NCBI GenBank assembly: GCA_016802295.1
Contig: JAESIW010000137.1
Coordinates: forward strand, 4,973,242-5,037,241
Length of the DNA: 64,000 bases
Origin: Brachionus rotundiformis
Lineage: Eukaryota > Rotifera > Eurotatoria > Ploima > Brachionidae
Reading direction: 5' to 3'
Positions within the stretch are counted from its first letter, which is position 1, and every line of letters begins with the position of its first letter. The notes beneath the pieces are model-generated. The model was not told where the DNA came from and ran no database searches. It saw only the letters and a program-made list of their open reading frames with translations. This document shows, piece by piece, positions 1 to 10,893 of this stretch. The position numbers and the translations under genes were made by a program.

Positions 1-2574
1 CCTAAAATGAAATGTAAATACGTTCAGATGCAATTATATTTGCTATTATATTTAAATTTAATACTTATTTAAAAAAAAGTAAAATTATTATTTTGGCTCT
101 CGAAGGGTTCGAATAATTCTCCAAACTTAAAAATTAATAAAACACTATTCTCTTAGGAATAAAAAACTAAATAATAATGTCAAAATAAAATAGATTAGAC
201 TTTGAGTCGATAAGATTTAAAGAAAATATCGAATTTTTTTTGCATAAATTTTCTAGGTAAATCAAATAAAAGAACACTTGAAAAAAGCAGTAATTCCATA
301 TCGAGTCAGTTATTGTTTATTAAGTAATTTACTAAGTAAGCAACTCGGCTCATAGTTGACTGGCTTCATCAAAATAGACCCTAAAAACTAAGACTAAATG
401 TTTTTCTTTTGAAGAAAAATATCAAAAATAATCATAGAAAAAAATAAAAAAAACAACATTACTAAAATAACAAACTTGAATTTTGATGAGATAAACCCTA
501 TGATATGAATAAATATTTGCCATATATTCTTTAAACTGATTGTTAAAACACCCCGCATAGACTCTTAATTTAATAGAACAATTGGCCCTTGCTTTGTTTA
601 CTCTTTGGTTAATACTTGACATCTAAATTAGTTTTATTTTATATTATTTTTTATTTATCCTCGGTAAAGCTCACAACAGCATTAAATAATTGACCCAAAG
701 TATTTTTAATTATATACCACGAACATTTTTTGTCGCTAAACAAATTGTTTAAACTAGCTTCTAGGTGCATGCTTGTTGGTTTTATTTTAAGCGATAATCC
801 GTCATGAAATATTTAATCAATAAACAATTAATCCTTATTTTAACTTTAAATATTGAGACCTAAATTTTGTTGATTTAAAATAGTTTAATTCATTAGTTTG
901 GTCTATTTGCTCTAAGTATTTGAACCAAAATTAATTATCAATAAATAACGATTCAAATTATTTTGCTAAAATTAAAACCCCCGTAAGAAATTTTAAAGTG
1001 GCACTGAACACTCTTTGCTTAATATTGTACTTGCTAAAATTTTTATAAAAATTTATTTCTTAAATAAAGAAGATATTTTTATTTAAGTAGAAAAAACTAG
1101 ATCTACTCGATCAATCATTCATATGACAATATTTTAAAATGATGATAATTTGCATTTATTATTGATTAATATGAACATTTAAATCTCTATTAAGCACACA
1201 CCACTTATTATCTTAACAAAAACATAATTAACAATCTCAAGGCGATTTATTTCATTGTTCTAAATCAATTTTAACCCTCAGGTAGTTAAATTATTTCAAG
1301 AATGCTTTCATATTTTCAAGTGATTTTTGAAATTTTTTTAATTAATAAAAAAATTGTCACTTAAAAGGTTTGTTGTTTAAACAAAACAACTCTTAGTTTA
1401 TTTATATATAAATTTTGTCAAGTTGATGATTGAATCTTAAAGTGCTGTGGGACATGCTACACTTGTTATGTTTATCCAAAATAAATTGACCTTGTTGTCG
1501 ATCATGAATCGCTGGACAATAATCCAAAATTTTCTAAAATCTTATTATTTTACGCACCGAATTGTACATGTTTTCTTACGGCTGTAATATATTTTCAAGC
1601 TGGTCACATCTAAATAAGCCTTTGATCTTTAAATTTTGGTTTTCAATCAAGTGATTCCCTAGTAATCTTCTAAATTTGGCATGAACAAGCTGGAAACATC
1701 TCTTATTTTAAAAAAAATTCAGAACCTTAAAATAATTTTTTATTATTTGATTTTGATTTAAATTAAATATTTGAGTAATTAAATTTAATTTAAAAATTAT
1801 ATGCCTCCATTATTTATTTTAAATAAGTGAATTTAAATATTTTTAACATTGAGCTAATTAAAATATTTTGCTTCCCTAGAAAAGAAGAGAAGAATGATTT
1901 CTAGTTGTTCGATTATATAAAAAGTTAAAAACATTGGGAAATTTGGTATTTAGTAATTATAGAAATCATCTCAGAATTTGCCGATGGATAAATTTCATCT
2001 TAAATCAAATTTGGGTTAGTTTATTAATCTTTTAAAAAAAACTAATTAAAAGATAATTTCGCAGCTCAAATTAGTTGAAAAAAATAATGCTTGATTTTAG
2101 TGGGAATCAGATTTTAAATTACTCTCATCATTTGTGGCTAATTTATTTTTTCCTTTCCTTTAGGCATACAAAAAAGACTATAAATAATAATTTAATAATA
2201 TATTGTGTCTAGATTAGAATTACCAAAACATTACGCCAAAATGCCTAAATATATCATTCGCATAATTTAAAAAAAATATCCTCACAACATATTCAAAATT
2301 TAAAAAGTAAAGAATTTATTTTATTTAATCTCTAAGCTTGTAACATATTTATGAAAAACAATATTTAAACACTTAATCAATCAATTAAATAAAATGGTAT
2401 CTTTTTACCAATATCACCTGGAAATTCAATTCAATTCTGCAAAGTCAATTTTGATTTCTTTGAGCATTTATTGCACTAAGCAAAATATTTTGTCTCATAC
2501 CACGTAGTAAAAATTTCTATTTATTAAAAATAAAAATAAATATCAAATGGTTATACAGCTATTTTTTAATTAAA
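1..2574. other. Intergenic, no gene recognised
   Basis: This is AT-rich sequence with many poly-A/T runs. The longest open frame (minus strand, 422-622) has low-complexity composition and no motif or plausible splice partners, so I do not call it. The last few hundred bases presumably carry the promoter of the peroxiredoxin gene, but I see no clear TATA or initiator. Confidence 0.6.
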
Positions 2575-3466
2575 ATGAGAAAAATTTCGCATATATTATT
2601 ATTGGTCTTGTTTAGCTGCTGTTCGGCTGACCAAGGCGAAAATCCAACTTGCAAACAGCCCATTGATAAATCAGCTGTTACCAAGGAAGCAACTGATGAA
2701 GCTGCCAAATTTGCTGAAAATCCACCAGTTTATACTAATGAAATTTATTCGAGCAAAGTTAAAAGTAGCTCTAATGTTCAATCTTAAGGAATTTAATTTT
2801 TTAAAAAATTTTTGATTATTAAGTATTGAAACCAGCGCCATATTTTAGCGCCACTGCAGTTGTAAATTCAGAATTTGTCGAATTGAAGCTTACTGACTAT
2901 GCAGGAAAATATCTTATTTTACTTTTCTATCCATTGGATTTTACATTTGTCTGTCCAACAGAAATAATAGCTTTCAGTGATCGAGTGGCAGAATTTCGAG
3001 AGCTGAACACAGAAATTGTAGCCATAAGCACCGATAGTCAGTTTACTCATTTGGCTTGGACCCAATTGGAGCGAAAAAAAGGAGGCCTTGGCTCCGTTAA
3101 CATTCCTCTTTTGTCTGATTTAACCCATCAGATATCCAAAGACTATGGTGTTTATTTGGAGCACTTGGGACATTCTTTAAGAGGTTTGTTCATAATTGAT
3201 GGAAAAGGTATTGTCAGACAAATAACAATGAATGACCTTCCTGTAGGAAGATCGGTCGACGAAACCCTAAGGCTAGTTCAAGCTTTTCAATATGCTGATG
3301 TAAATTTATTATTGAATTAAAAATTATCCATTTTGTATTTAATTGCTACCAAATTATTTTTTAGCTCCATGGTGAAGTTTGCCCTGCTAATTGGAAGAAA
3401 GGTGATCGAACCATTATTCCTAATCCTACGGAAAAATTAAAATATTTTAGCAAAATAGATGCATAA
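2575..3466 (+). CDS. PRDX4: Secreted/ER 2-Cys peroxiredoxin (PRDX4 type)
   Basis: The model is join(2575..2764, 2824..3299, 3365..3466), 255 aa, with introns of 59 and 65 nt. It reduces hydrogen peroxide using a cysteine pair and, by family, works in the ER lumen. Seen: a hydrophobic signal peptide at residues 1-19, then a roughly 45-residue low-complexity linker, then the thioredoxin fold starting at KPAPYF. The peroxidatic cysteine lies in FVCPTE (about C107) and the resolving cysteine in HGEVCP (about C228), so it is a typical 2-Cys enzyme. GGLG is present (sensitivity loop), but the C-terminus ends in FSKIDA rather than the YF helix of sulfinylation-sensitive members. The first intron is phase 1 and restores the expected KILKPAPYF junction. 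The signal peptide favours PRDX4 over cytosolic PRDX1/2. No KDEL-like tail is present, as is usual for PRDX4. Confidence 0.93.
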
Positions 3467-4486
3467 TTGTTGAGAAAATTTTCTCTTAAATAATTTTAGT
3501 TGGTAAATTTCTTATTAAAAAATAAACTTTTTAGTTTTATGTCTATTTTATTTATTAATTATGATTAAAATAGTTATTTACGGTAGATTTTATATAATGT
3601 TTTATTTTTATTTAGAATAAATTAAGACATTTAATCAGAATTTATATTTAAATTTAATTACTGTTTATTTTATTATGATGAAAATTTTAAAACAACAATA
3701 TCTTTCGTCATCTGACTTAATTATTTACCAAAATATGGGACATATGCTTTAATTTAGTGACAAAACGCCTCTAATTTTCTAAATTAACCAACAATCGAAC
3801 AACTTAAATAGCTAATTCAATTGTAAATTATGTTTTTAGTATAATTATTAAGTTTGCACGCATTTTCATGCTATACCGAGTTAAAATCTTGTTAATAATT
3901 TTTTTGAATGAATTTATACAACAAGATTTAAAGCAAAAAATATAGCTCTTTTTCTCTCGTTCTCTTTTGGAAAATATTTCAAGATGCATAGCCGAAATTA
4001 ACCAAAAATAATAAAATTAAAATAAAATATTAGTTGCATGCTTCTTGTTTGCTTATATTTTTTCTTTTATTTTTAAATTATTTTTCGTTCATAATTCTTT
4101 ATTGCTTGGTACGCGCAAATATCTTTCTCTCTCTCTTGCGCTGGAAAGAAATTTGTAAACACGCTTTTAGCACTATATGGTAACCAATGCAAGTACTGGA
4201 CTCATTAACAATGAGTCTTATTATTATTTCTCAATCTCATTTTAAATCCTATTTAATCGGCCATTAATTAATTTACTAACTAATTAAAAATTCGATGGCG
4301 AAATTTCTCTAAATTTAATCTATCTAAATTTAGCCTACATCCTAACCAACCCAAGTTGAATATTTTCAAAAAATAGCTTGCTGTTTTATTTTATTTATTT
4401 TTGATAAAAATTATTTTTATTTGCAGAGTTTTAAAGAATTTCAATTGCGAAATTTAAAAATATAATCAAGAAAAAGTTTAAGCAAA
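3467..4486. promoter_or_regulatory. Intergenic region and probable promoter/5' UTR of SERBP1-like gene
   Basis: There is no coding potential. Two pyrimidine-rich tracts (about 3949-3967 and 4122-4140, CTCTCGTTCTC-like and TCTTTCTCTCTCTC) lie upstream of the SERBP1-like gene and may be core promoter elements, as seen for highly expressed translation genes. A perfect 8-bp inverted repeat with a 3-nt spacer lies at 4199-4217 (GACTCATT/AATGAGTC). A splice acceptor TTTGCAG ends at 4426, 60 nt before the ATG, consistent with a 5' UTR intron or trans-splicing. Confidence 0.4.
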
Positions 4487-5833
4487 ATGGCCATGGAATT
4501 CGAATACGGCTGTCAAACGGCGAACAAATATATGTTCTTTGAGGAAAATGAAGTAGAGGATCCGTCCGAGTTGTTGGCCAAAGTGACTAAAAAAGAAGAA
4601 GCACCCAAGACCAAACCAGCGGCCAAGACTGCTGCCAAGACTGAAGTCAAGGGTAAGTCGACCGCTAAGGACAACAAAAAACCACTACAACAGCAAACTG
4701 AAAACAAACAAGGCGCTAGAGGACAGCAAAAAGGTGGCCAAAGAACTGGCTCGGCTACGCAAGCTCCCCGTGAAGACAAAGAAAATACCTCAAACCGTCC
4801 ACAAGGCGAAAGACGAGCTCAACGCCCACCACGTCAAGAGGGCGAGGGCGGTCCGCGACCAGAAAGACGCGGTCCACGACCAGAAGGCGACCGTCCACCC
4901 AGACGATTTCCAAGACAACCACCAGTCGCTGGCCCTGAAGGCGAAGCTCAACAAGCTGTCGAAGAAGAGGGCAAAGTCAGTAGACGTACTCCGTATGCCA
5001 GTGGACGCGGAGGATTCAGATCACGCCGTGTAAATGACAATAATTCAAGAGATTTCGACCGTCACTCAGGATCAGATAGAACGTATTGATTAATTAATTA
5101 AGATTTTTTTAGAAAATTTAAATTTAAAAATAAAGTGGAGTAAAATCGGTAGACAAGAGAGAGGGTGCTGGAAAAGCCAACTGGGGTACTCCACAAGACG
5201 AATTGGCTGGCAATGAGTATGATAAGTATTCTGCCATTTACAGAATTTTATTTTAAACTAAAATTATCTAGGGAAGCTGAACAAGCTTTCGAAGAAACCA
5301 AAGCTGAAGAGACCACAAGCTGGGCTGCTCAAGTGGATGAAAGCGAAGAGAAAAAAGAGGAGGAGAAGGAAGAGCCAGTGATGACCCTAGCTGAATACAA
5401 AGCCAAAAAAGATCAGCAAAGAAGAAATGAAGAATTCAATATTCGAAAACCAGGCGAAGGCGAGGACTTGACCAAGTGGGGCAAGGCCTATGTGCTCAAG
5501 AAAAAAGTAGAGGAGGAGGAAGAGGCCGAAGAGGAAGAAGAAGAGGAGGAAGAGGTTGATGAAGAGGAGGAAAAGCGAAGACAATTGTTGAATGCAATTC
5601 AAATTAGATTCAACGAGCCAGCTTCTCGTGGAGGACAGAGAGGCGGCCGTGGCGGTTACCGAGGTCCAAGAAAGGAGGAAGCTCCCTCAGCTGAACAATC
5701 ACCAGAGAAACGTGGAGGACCGTCTTCTCGTGGTCAACGTGGAGGTCGACAGCCAGGACGTGGTAACAATCATTCAAGAACTGTAGTGCCCAAAATTGAG
5801 GACGAAAAAGATTTTCCATCTTTGGGAAAATAG
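4487..5833 (+). CDS. SERBP1: SERBP1/HABP4-family mRNA- and ribosome-binding protein
   Basis: The model is join(4487..5082, 5136..5225, 5272..5833), 415 aa, with introns of 53 and 46 nt. The family binds mRNA and clamps inactive 80S ribosomes; the insect homologue is Vig. Seen: a lysine/alanine-rich N-terminus (about residues 35-60), an RG/RPP-rich stretch (about 105-150), and the family core RDFDRHSGSDRT at the first exon end. The core continues into exon 2 as KANWGT. It is followed by the EEPVMTLAEYKAKK and FNIRKPGEGED blocks that mark the hyaluronan/mRNA-binding domain. Then come a long acidic Glu tract and a C-terminal RGG box with the conserved DFPSLGK end. Exon joins restore the uninterrupted family core in frame. 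GC content is clearly above the local average, typical of a highly expressed gene here. Confidence 0.92.
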
Positions 5834-6504
5834 AAAAATATCAATTTGTGGTGCTAACTTTTTCTTGATAACCAATTAATCAAAAAAATACACTAAACCA
5901 CTACTTAAAAAAAATAAAAATAGAAAAAATAAAAATTTTTTTTTTTCAAAAATTTTTTTTTATTAAAATTACTTGGGACATTTAACCATATTAAAAACCA
6001 TTATATAACTGTTCTTATTTTTTGTGTTGATAAAAAAAGTGAAATATTGATAAGTTTTTTTTAAAATTTTTTAAAGAATTATTTTTGTTAATTTTGTTTG
6101 TAAGTTAAACTAATCATTTAATCATTTGTTTTAATCACTATTAATCAATATTGATTTTGGAATTTAATTTAATGTTGAAAATTTATTTAACTCAAGAAAT
6201 TTTAATAAAGAATTAATGGAAAAATAATCTCAATTTAGCTGGCTCGAAGTTTTGAAGCCTAAAATTTTTTTTATAAAAGCTAATGTTTTATAATAATAAA
6301 TAAATTTAACCTCTAAAAGTTTAAATTGGAGATTTAATTTAAAATCAATTACCAAAATTTAATACCATTTTTGATAATTAAGATTGTAGACAATTTAACC
6401 AAAAAAATCAATATTATTTTCTAAATACTGTTATAACAATAATTTGTGATAGCTTAGTGAAATAAAAATTCCAAATTTTTTCTTTTAAAAATTAAAATTT
6501 TATT
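5834..6504. other. Intergenic, convergent 3' regions
   Basis: Convergent 3' ends of the SERBP1-like gene (+) and GatA (-). The sequence is A/T homopolymer-rich, including a T-rich run near 5935-5960, with several AATAAA-like signals. No gene is seen. Confidence 0.5.
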
Positions 6505-8205
6505 CTAATTATTGGAAACCTTATTTAAATATTTCTCATTATCTGACAAAAATTCGAAATTATTCTTATTAATGAACCAATTAGCTATTTTTATTATCAA
6601 ATCGTCATGTTCCCATTTGGATATAAATTGAATTCCTATCGGTAGACCATTCTGAGACAAATTACTCGGAACAGTAATAGCTGGTAAGCCAGCAACATTT
6701 GCACACGAAGTAAAAAAATCCTTTTCATCAAAAACTTGGGACTGTTTTAAATAATCAGGGTATTTAAAAGTTTCATTAAAGCAACTCGGTGTAATTAAGA
6801 TATCACATTGATCATCATTGAACACTTTCATAAAATCATTCACTATTAATCGCTTGATTTGATGTGATTTCAAAAAATATTTCTCATAATTACTTTAATT
6901 AAAATTTTTCAAATTAATCTTTAACAAACTAAAACTAAAATCTACTCTTTTAAAAGAAAATAATTTCCAGAAGCTATACGACTTCTAACTACTTGACCAA
7001 GTGATTCATCACGATTTCTTTTTATCACAGTCTCAAAATTGTATTCAGACAAATTTGGATCAAAATTAGAATAGTAGCCGTATCGTATTCCATCATATCT
7101 AGCAAAATTTGAAGCCACCTCACAGCTTGTCAAAACGCTATAAACACTCATTGAATAAATCACATTTGGCAAAGAGACCGAAACTATTTTGGCTTTTCCT
7201 AAGTTTTCAAAAATATCAACAGAATGTTTCCAAGCTTTCAAACTTTCTTCAGATAGACCATTTGGAAAAAATTCCTTCAAATAGAAATCAGAAAAATGTT
7301 CTTATCAATCAAATTATAAATTTTTTTTTAAATAATTACTTTTGGAATTCCAATTTTAATTTCATTAATGTTAAGATCTTCAGATAATTTGATCGGGTTT
7401 AACTCAAATTTAATACTTGTTGAATCATTAGGATCGGGACCCGCAATCGCATTAAAAACTTCAACCAAGACATCAATCTTACGAGACATTATTCCAATTG
7501 TGTCAAAGTAGTTATTTAAAGGTATGAGACCAAAACGTGATATCATGCCATAAGTAGGCTTAAAGCCAATGCATCCGCAAATTGATGCTGGGTTTCGGAC
7601 AGAACCACCTGTATCCGAGCCAATAGAGCTTTACAAAAATATAACCAAAATCAAACTAAATAAGATAATTAATCTCACAAATCAGCTATGCCAGACGCAA
7701 CACTTGCTGCCGAACCACCCGAGCTACCACCAGAGATAAAAAAATCATTCGACTTTTGGTCAAAATTATCGAAAAGAATATTGTAAGGATTTTTGACAGT
7801 TCCAAAAAAGCTTGAACTAACAGAGCCCATTCCAAATTCATCCATATTAGTTTTACCAATTAATAATGAACCTGATTTTAGTAGCTTTTCTACTACAGTA
7901 GCATTAAATGGAGGAACATAATTTTCAAGCATTTTAGACCCGCAAGTAGTTTTTATCGATTCGGTGCTAATGTTATCTTTAATTGTAAATGTTCGACCAT
8001 CTAATGCACTTAATGGAATATCTAAAAAATAAATCTAAATCTAAATAAACTTATTTAATTAATGGTTACTTTTTTGCCATCGTTTTTCACTTTCAAATGC
8101 TTGTTTTTGTGCCAAATCAAAGGTATCACTGATTAGTATATTTAAATTCTTAAGATTTTTGGCCCTATTTATAGACTTAATACAATTATTAACAATTTCT
8201 CTCAT
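6505..8205 (-). CDS. QRSL1: Glutamyl-tRNA(Gln) amidotransferase subunit A, mitochondrial
   Basis: The model is complement(join(6505..6892, 6946..7274, 7340..7628, 7679..8021, 8070..8205)), 494 aa, all junctions in phase. GatA supplies ammonia from glutamine hydrolysis in the GatCAB complex, which converts Glu-tRNA(Gln) to Gln-tRNA(Gln) in mitochondria. The amidase-signature triad is visible: the lysine of TIKDN (about K60), the cis-serine in the glycine/serine-rich GGSSGGSAAS (about residues 143-152) and the nucleophile in SDTGGS (about S169). NPASICGCIGFKP and the C-terminal AGLPAITVPS follow. Length is normal for the family. The start codon lies 8 nt after a splice-acceptor-like TTGTAAAG and only 49 nt from the stop of the upstream GTPase gene. 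This suggests it is a downstream cistron of an operon. No strong presequence is evident before the catalytic domain. Confidence 0.93.
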
Positions 8206-8259
8206 TTTTTTTCTTTACAATATCAAAAATAAAATAAAATTAAAAGTTTAAATTTTATT
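8206..8259 (-). promoter_or_regulatory. Intercistronic region: overlapping poly(A) signal and trans-splice acceptor candidate
   Basis: Between the GTPase stop (8255-8257) and the GatA start (8205) there are 49 nt. On the minus strand an AATAAA (8259-8254) overlaps the GTPase stop codon. After a T-rich tract, a TTGTAAAG acceptor ends at 8213, 8 nt before the GatA ATG. No intron donor belongs to this acceptor within the gap. The arrangement fits cleavage/polyadenylation of one cistron and spliced-leader addition to the next. This is inference from spacing and motifs. Confidence 0.5.
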
Positions 8260-9676
8260 TAGAAATTTTTATAGTTGGATAAAGTTTAATAAATTTAAGA
8301 GCATTTGTTTTATTGAATAAAACTTTCATGTTAACAAATTGTGAGTCGTCACACTCATTTATTTCTTTTACAATAGAGTTTTTATTTAAGTAGAAAAATT
8401 CCTCAGAACCCTGACTAACCTTTAAGTTTATTTCCAAGTATCCCAATTTTTTCAGAATTTTTTTTTCTATCAAATTTCTCAATTCAGCCAGACCATGTCC
8501 CTTTTTAGATGATATTACCATCTTATTTTCATTGGGTTCTATTGCTATATTCTTACACTTATCACCCTTGTTATATACAACTAGCATATCTTTTAACCTA
8601 TCTTGATTAGCCAAACTAGATAGTATTTCATTTACACTCTTTTCTTGAGCTTCACGATCTGGATGGCTCAAATCGACTAAATGAATATACAAATCTGAAT
8701 TTAGGGCGTCTGAGAGACTAGTTTTAAAAGCTTCGATTAGATTGTGTGGTATGTCACTTATAAATCCAATTGTATCTGCAAAAATTATATCCTGGTTTGA
8801 TTTGCATAATCTTGTACCATGGTATGTGATGTCCAATGTAGCAAACAATTGATTTTTTGGCTTTAATTTTTCGTCATCGGTAATAGCTTTGATGAATGTT
8901 GTTTTTCCAACATTAGTGTAACCAAAAACACTTACTAAAGGTATTTGCTTTTCGCGTCTTTGAGTGTTCATTAAGGACCTTGTTCGTAGCTTGAGATCTA
9001 ATTCTTTCCTTATACGCTTTTCAACATTTTTAAATAATTCACTATTTTCATATTTATGTCTTAAATATGGTATTTCGGCTAACGCGATCTGAAGTTTAGC
9101 TATACTTGATTTGGCATTCCTCTTGAAAATCTCTAGCACAACCTTATACCTATCATAAATAGCTACATTAGAGTTATTTCCAAGTAAAGTCTTTCTCAAC
9201 CCATTTACTTGCATGTTTGTTAGCCTGTCAATTACCACAAATAAAGTATCAGCCCCAGATGATGCAATTTTTTTTGATAGCATTTCTTGGTTACCAGAAC
9301 CAAAAATTTCGCGTGACTGGCTACGTTTTGTGCTAACTATGTAGGAATCAGTAACTTTCCAATTGTCAAGTGTTTGTACCAAAGAAATTGATTCGGCTAA
9401 TTGCAACTCTGGTGTTGTACTTTGTCGAAATTTGCTTTTGTACTGCATTTTAAGCTGTAGAACAAAGACATTTTTTTCAGCTTTGGTAAATTTTTGCCAT
9501 AACTCGCTTGAATCTTCTAATGAATTTTGAAGATTATCCCAATACAAATTTTCATCCGAAACAATGTCATCATTTCTAAAATGGCGAGTCAAGTAAAAAG
9601 ATCTTGTAAGAGTCAGCAATGGTTTGATTATTTGTTTTGAACAATAATTACTTAAAACTTTATTTAATAAAATCAT
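8255..9676 (-). CDS. GTPBP6: GTPBP6/HflX-type mitochondrial ribosome-associated GTPase
   Basis: Single exon, 473 aa from the first ATG; an upstream in-frame stretch to 9718 has no ATG. HflX-family proteins split or rescue ribosomes, and the animal GTPBP6 acts on the mitoribosome. Seen: an N-terminal hydrophobic/basic, Arg/Ser/Thr-containing stretch resembling a mitochondrial presequence. Next is the HflX glycine-poor N-domain and a coiled region with RRKEL-like basic helices. The G domain follows: P-loop GYTNVGKTT (about residues 250-260), ATLD switch I, DTIGF (G3) and NKGD (G4, the NKxD motif with G), then a short C-terminal extension. The neighbour downstream is GatA, also a mitochondrial translation factor, 49 nt away on the same strand. 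The spacing and shared compartment suggest co-transcription. Confidence 0.9.
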   Translation of the reverse strand: MILLNKVLSNYCSKQIIKPLLTLTRSFYLTRHFRNDDIVSDENLYWDNLQNSLEDSSELWQKFTKAEKNVFVLQLKMQYKSKFRQSTTPELQLAESISLVQTLDNWKVTDSYIVSTKRSQSREIFGSGNQEMLSKKIASSGADTLFVVIDRLTNMQVNGLRKTLLGNNSNVAIYDRYKVVLEIFKRNAKSSIAKLQIALAEIPYLRHKYENSELFKNVEKRIRKELDLKLRTRSLMNTQRREKQIPLVSVFGYTNVGKTTFIKAITDDEKLKPKNQLFATLDITYHGTRLCKSNQDIIFADTIGFISDIPHNLIEAFKTSLSDALNSDLYIHLVDLSHPDREAQEKSVNEILSSLANQDRLKDMLVVYNKGDKCKNIAIEPNENKMVISSKKGHGLAELRNLIEKKILKKLGYLEINLKVSQGSEEFFYLNKNSIVKEINECDDSQFVNMKVLFNKTNALKFIKLYPTIKISK

Positions 9677-9825
9677 TTTAAAAAATATGAATTTTGAGTA
9701 TTCAGAAAGTATTTTCAAAATTTATAAATTAAATTAATTTGAAAAAGCATTCTAAACTTAAATTTTCACATGGTTAAACAAAATTTTTAATTTTTAAAAT
9801 TTTATTTTTCTTAAATGAAATGAAA

Positions 9826-10449
9826 TTAGTAATTAGATATTGGTCTTTCTTTCTTCCATTCAGTAATTTCTGGCAAGTTATTAATATGATCATAAAAAGC
9901 CTTACAAATAACACACACTTCAAATAGATGTTTCTTTTTTTCTCCAAAAGTGTCCCAAAATACTACAAAAGCTAAATCTGCATAAGTCAAAGTGTTTGCA
10001 GCGACATATCTAGTTTTCTGAATTTCGAAAAGTCTCTCAAACATACTTGAATAAAATGGTAGGGTCTCTTTGTAAAAAAAATTTTCCTTTTCAGCCCGTA
10101 TTTCCAAGTTTTGTTCAGATTTTATCCCATAAAAAATTTCCAAAATATCATTTAGTTGTTCAGCTATCATGTCAGCTCTGGCTTTATCCAAATCAGTAGT
10201 TCCTGCAATTCCAAATAAACTGGACAAATATCGAGCAATTGAGAGTGACTGCGAAAGCTGAATTGACTGAACATCATCACTTATTTCAAGCACTGGAAGT
10301 TTACCAAATACAGTTCTATGTTTAAATGAAGGCCATTCACTTTCTTGAATTCGAAAATCTTCATATTCTTGACCAATATAAGCAAAAATAAAGCGTATTA
10401 GCTCAGCATGCCCTCTTGAATTAAAATATACCAATCTATATTTAATCAT
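9826..10449 (-). CDS. Sigma-class-like glutathione S-transferase
   Basis: Single exon, 207 aa, the usual GST length. It conjugates glutathione to electrophiles, or acts as a prostaglandin D synthase-like enzyme in sigma members. Seen: N-terminal YRLVYFNSRGHAELIRF, where the early tyrosine (Y8 region) is the expected catalytic residue. The thioredoxin-like GSH site shows KLPVLEI (cis-proline) and QSLSIARYL. The all-alpha C-terminal domain has LTYADLAF in place of the LTVADL capping motif. Soluble and cytosolic, with no signal peptide. It lies 149 nt upstream of the GTPase gene on the same strand and may be the first cistron of that block. An AATAAA lies just after its stop, so independent 3' processing is likely either way. 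Confidence 0.9.
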   Translation of the reverse strand: MIKYRLVYFNSRGHAELIRFIFAYIGQEYEDFRIQESEWPSFKHRTVFGKLPVLEISDDVQSIQLSQSLSIARYLSSLFGIAGTTDLDKARADMIAEQLNDILEIFYGIKSEQNLEIRAEKENFFYKETLPFYSSMFERLFEIQKTRYVAANTLTYADLAFVVFWDTFGEKKKHLFEVCVICKAFYDHINNLPEITEWKKERPISNY

Positions 10450-10893
10450 AATTTTAAAGTATTTTAAAAATCAACTAAAAAGAATTTATAATTTTGAATT
10501 TTTTTCCTAATTTAGACGAAAGGAATGTGAAAAAATTAAGATTTTATTTTATTTTTATTTAATGAGTGATAAATTATATAATTAAAAATTTGGATTAAAT
10601 TAGGCTGTTAACTATAAAAAAATAATCAATTAAAATTAAATTTCATTTAATAATATATAAAAATATGGAAATCTTGATATTTATTTTTTTATTATTTTTA
10701 GTAATGCTTATCAAATTAACAACTTTTAATTTATTTTAATTGAGTTTTAAAATTAATTTAATGGTTGAAAAAGCTAATTTTGATTGTCCTTTTCAAAAAA
10801 CACCAAAATCAACTGTATTTAAAATTTTAATTTAGAATCGATTATGAAAAAAAAAATAAAATAAATAAGGATAATTTAGATCAAATGTTTTAT
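10450..10893. other. Intergenic
   Basis: AT-rich spacer between the GST start and the 3' end of the RNA polymerase I gene, both on the minus strand. A TTTAAATAAAAC immediately after the polymerase stop (about 10885-10896) is a likely poly(A) signal. No gene is seen. Confidence 0.5.

Noticed and set aside
100..125. GGTTCGAAT, a tRNA B-box-like motif
   Set aside because: The flanking bases do not form a T-arm stem and no acceptor or anticodon arms are present, so no tRNA gene.
422..622. 66-codon open frame on the minus strand
   Set aside because: Low-complexity Phe/Tyr/Asn composition, no motif, no splice context; expected by chance in AT-rich DNA.
4734..5033. 99-codon alternative frame inside the SERBP1-like gene
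   Set aside because: Overlaps the conserved RG-rich coding sequence in another frame; no independent motif.
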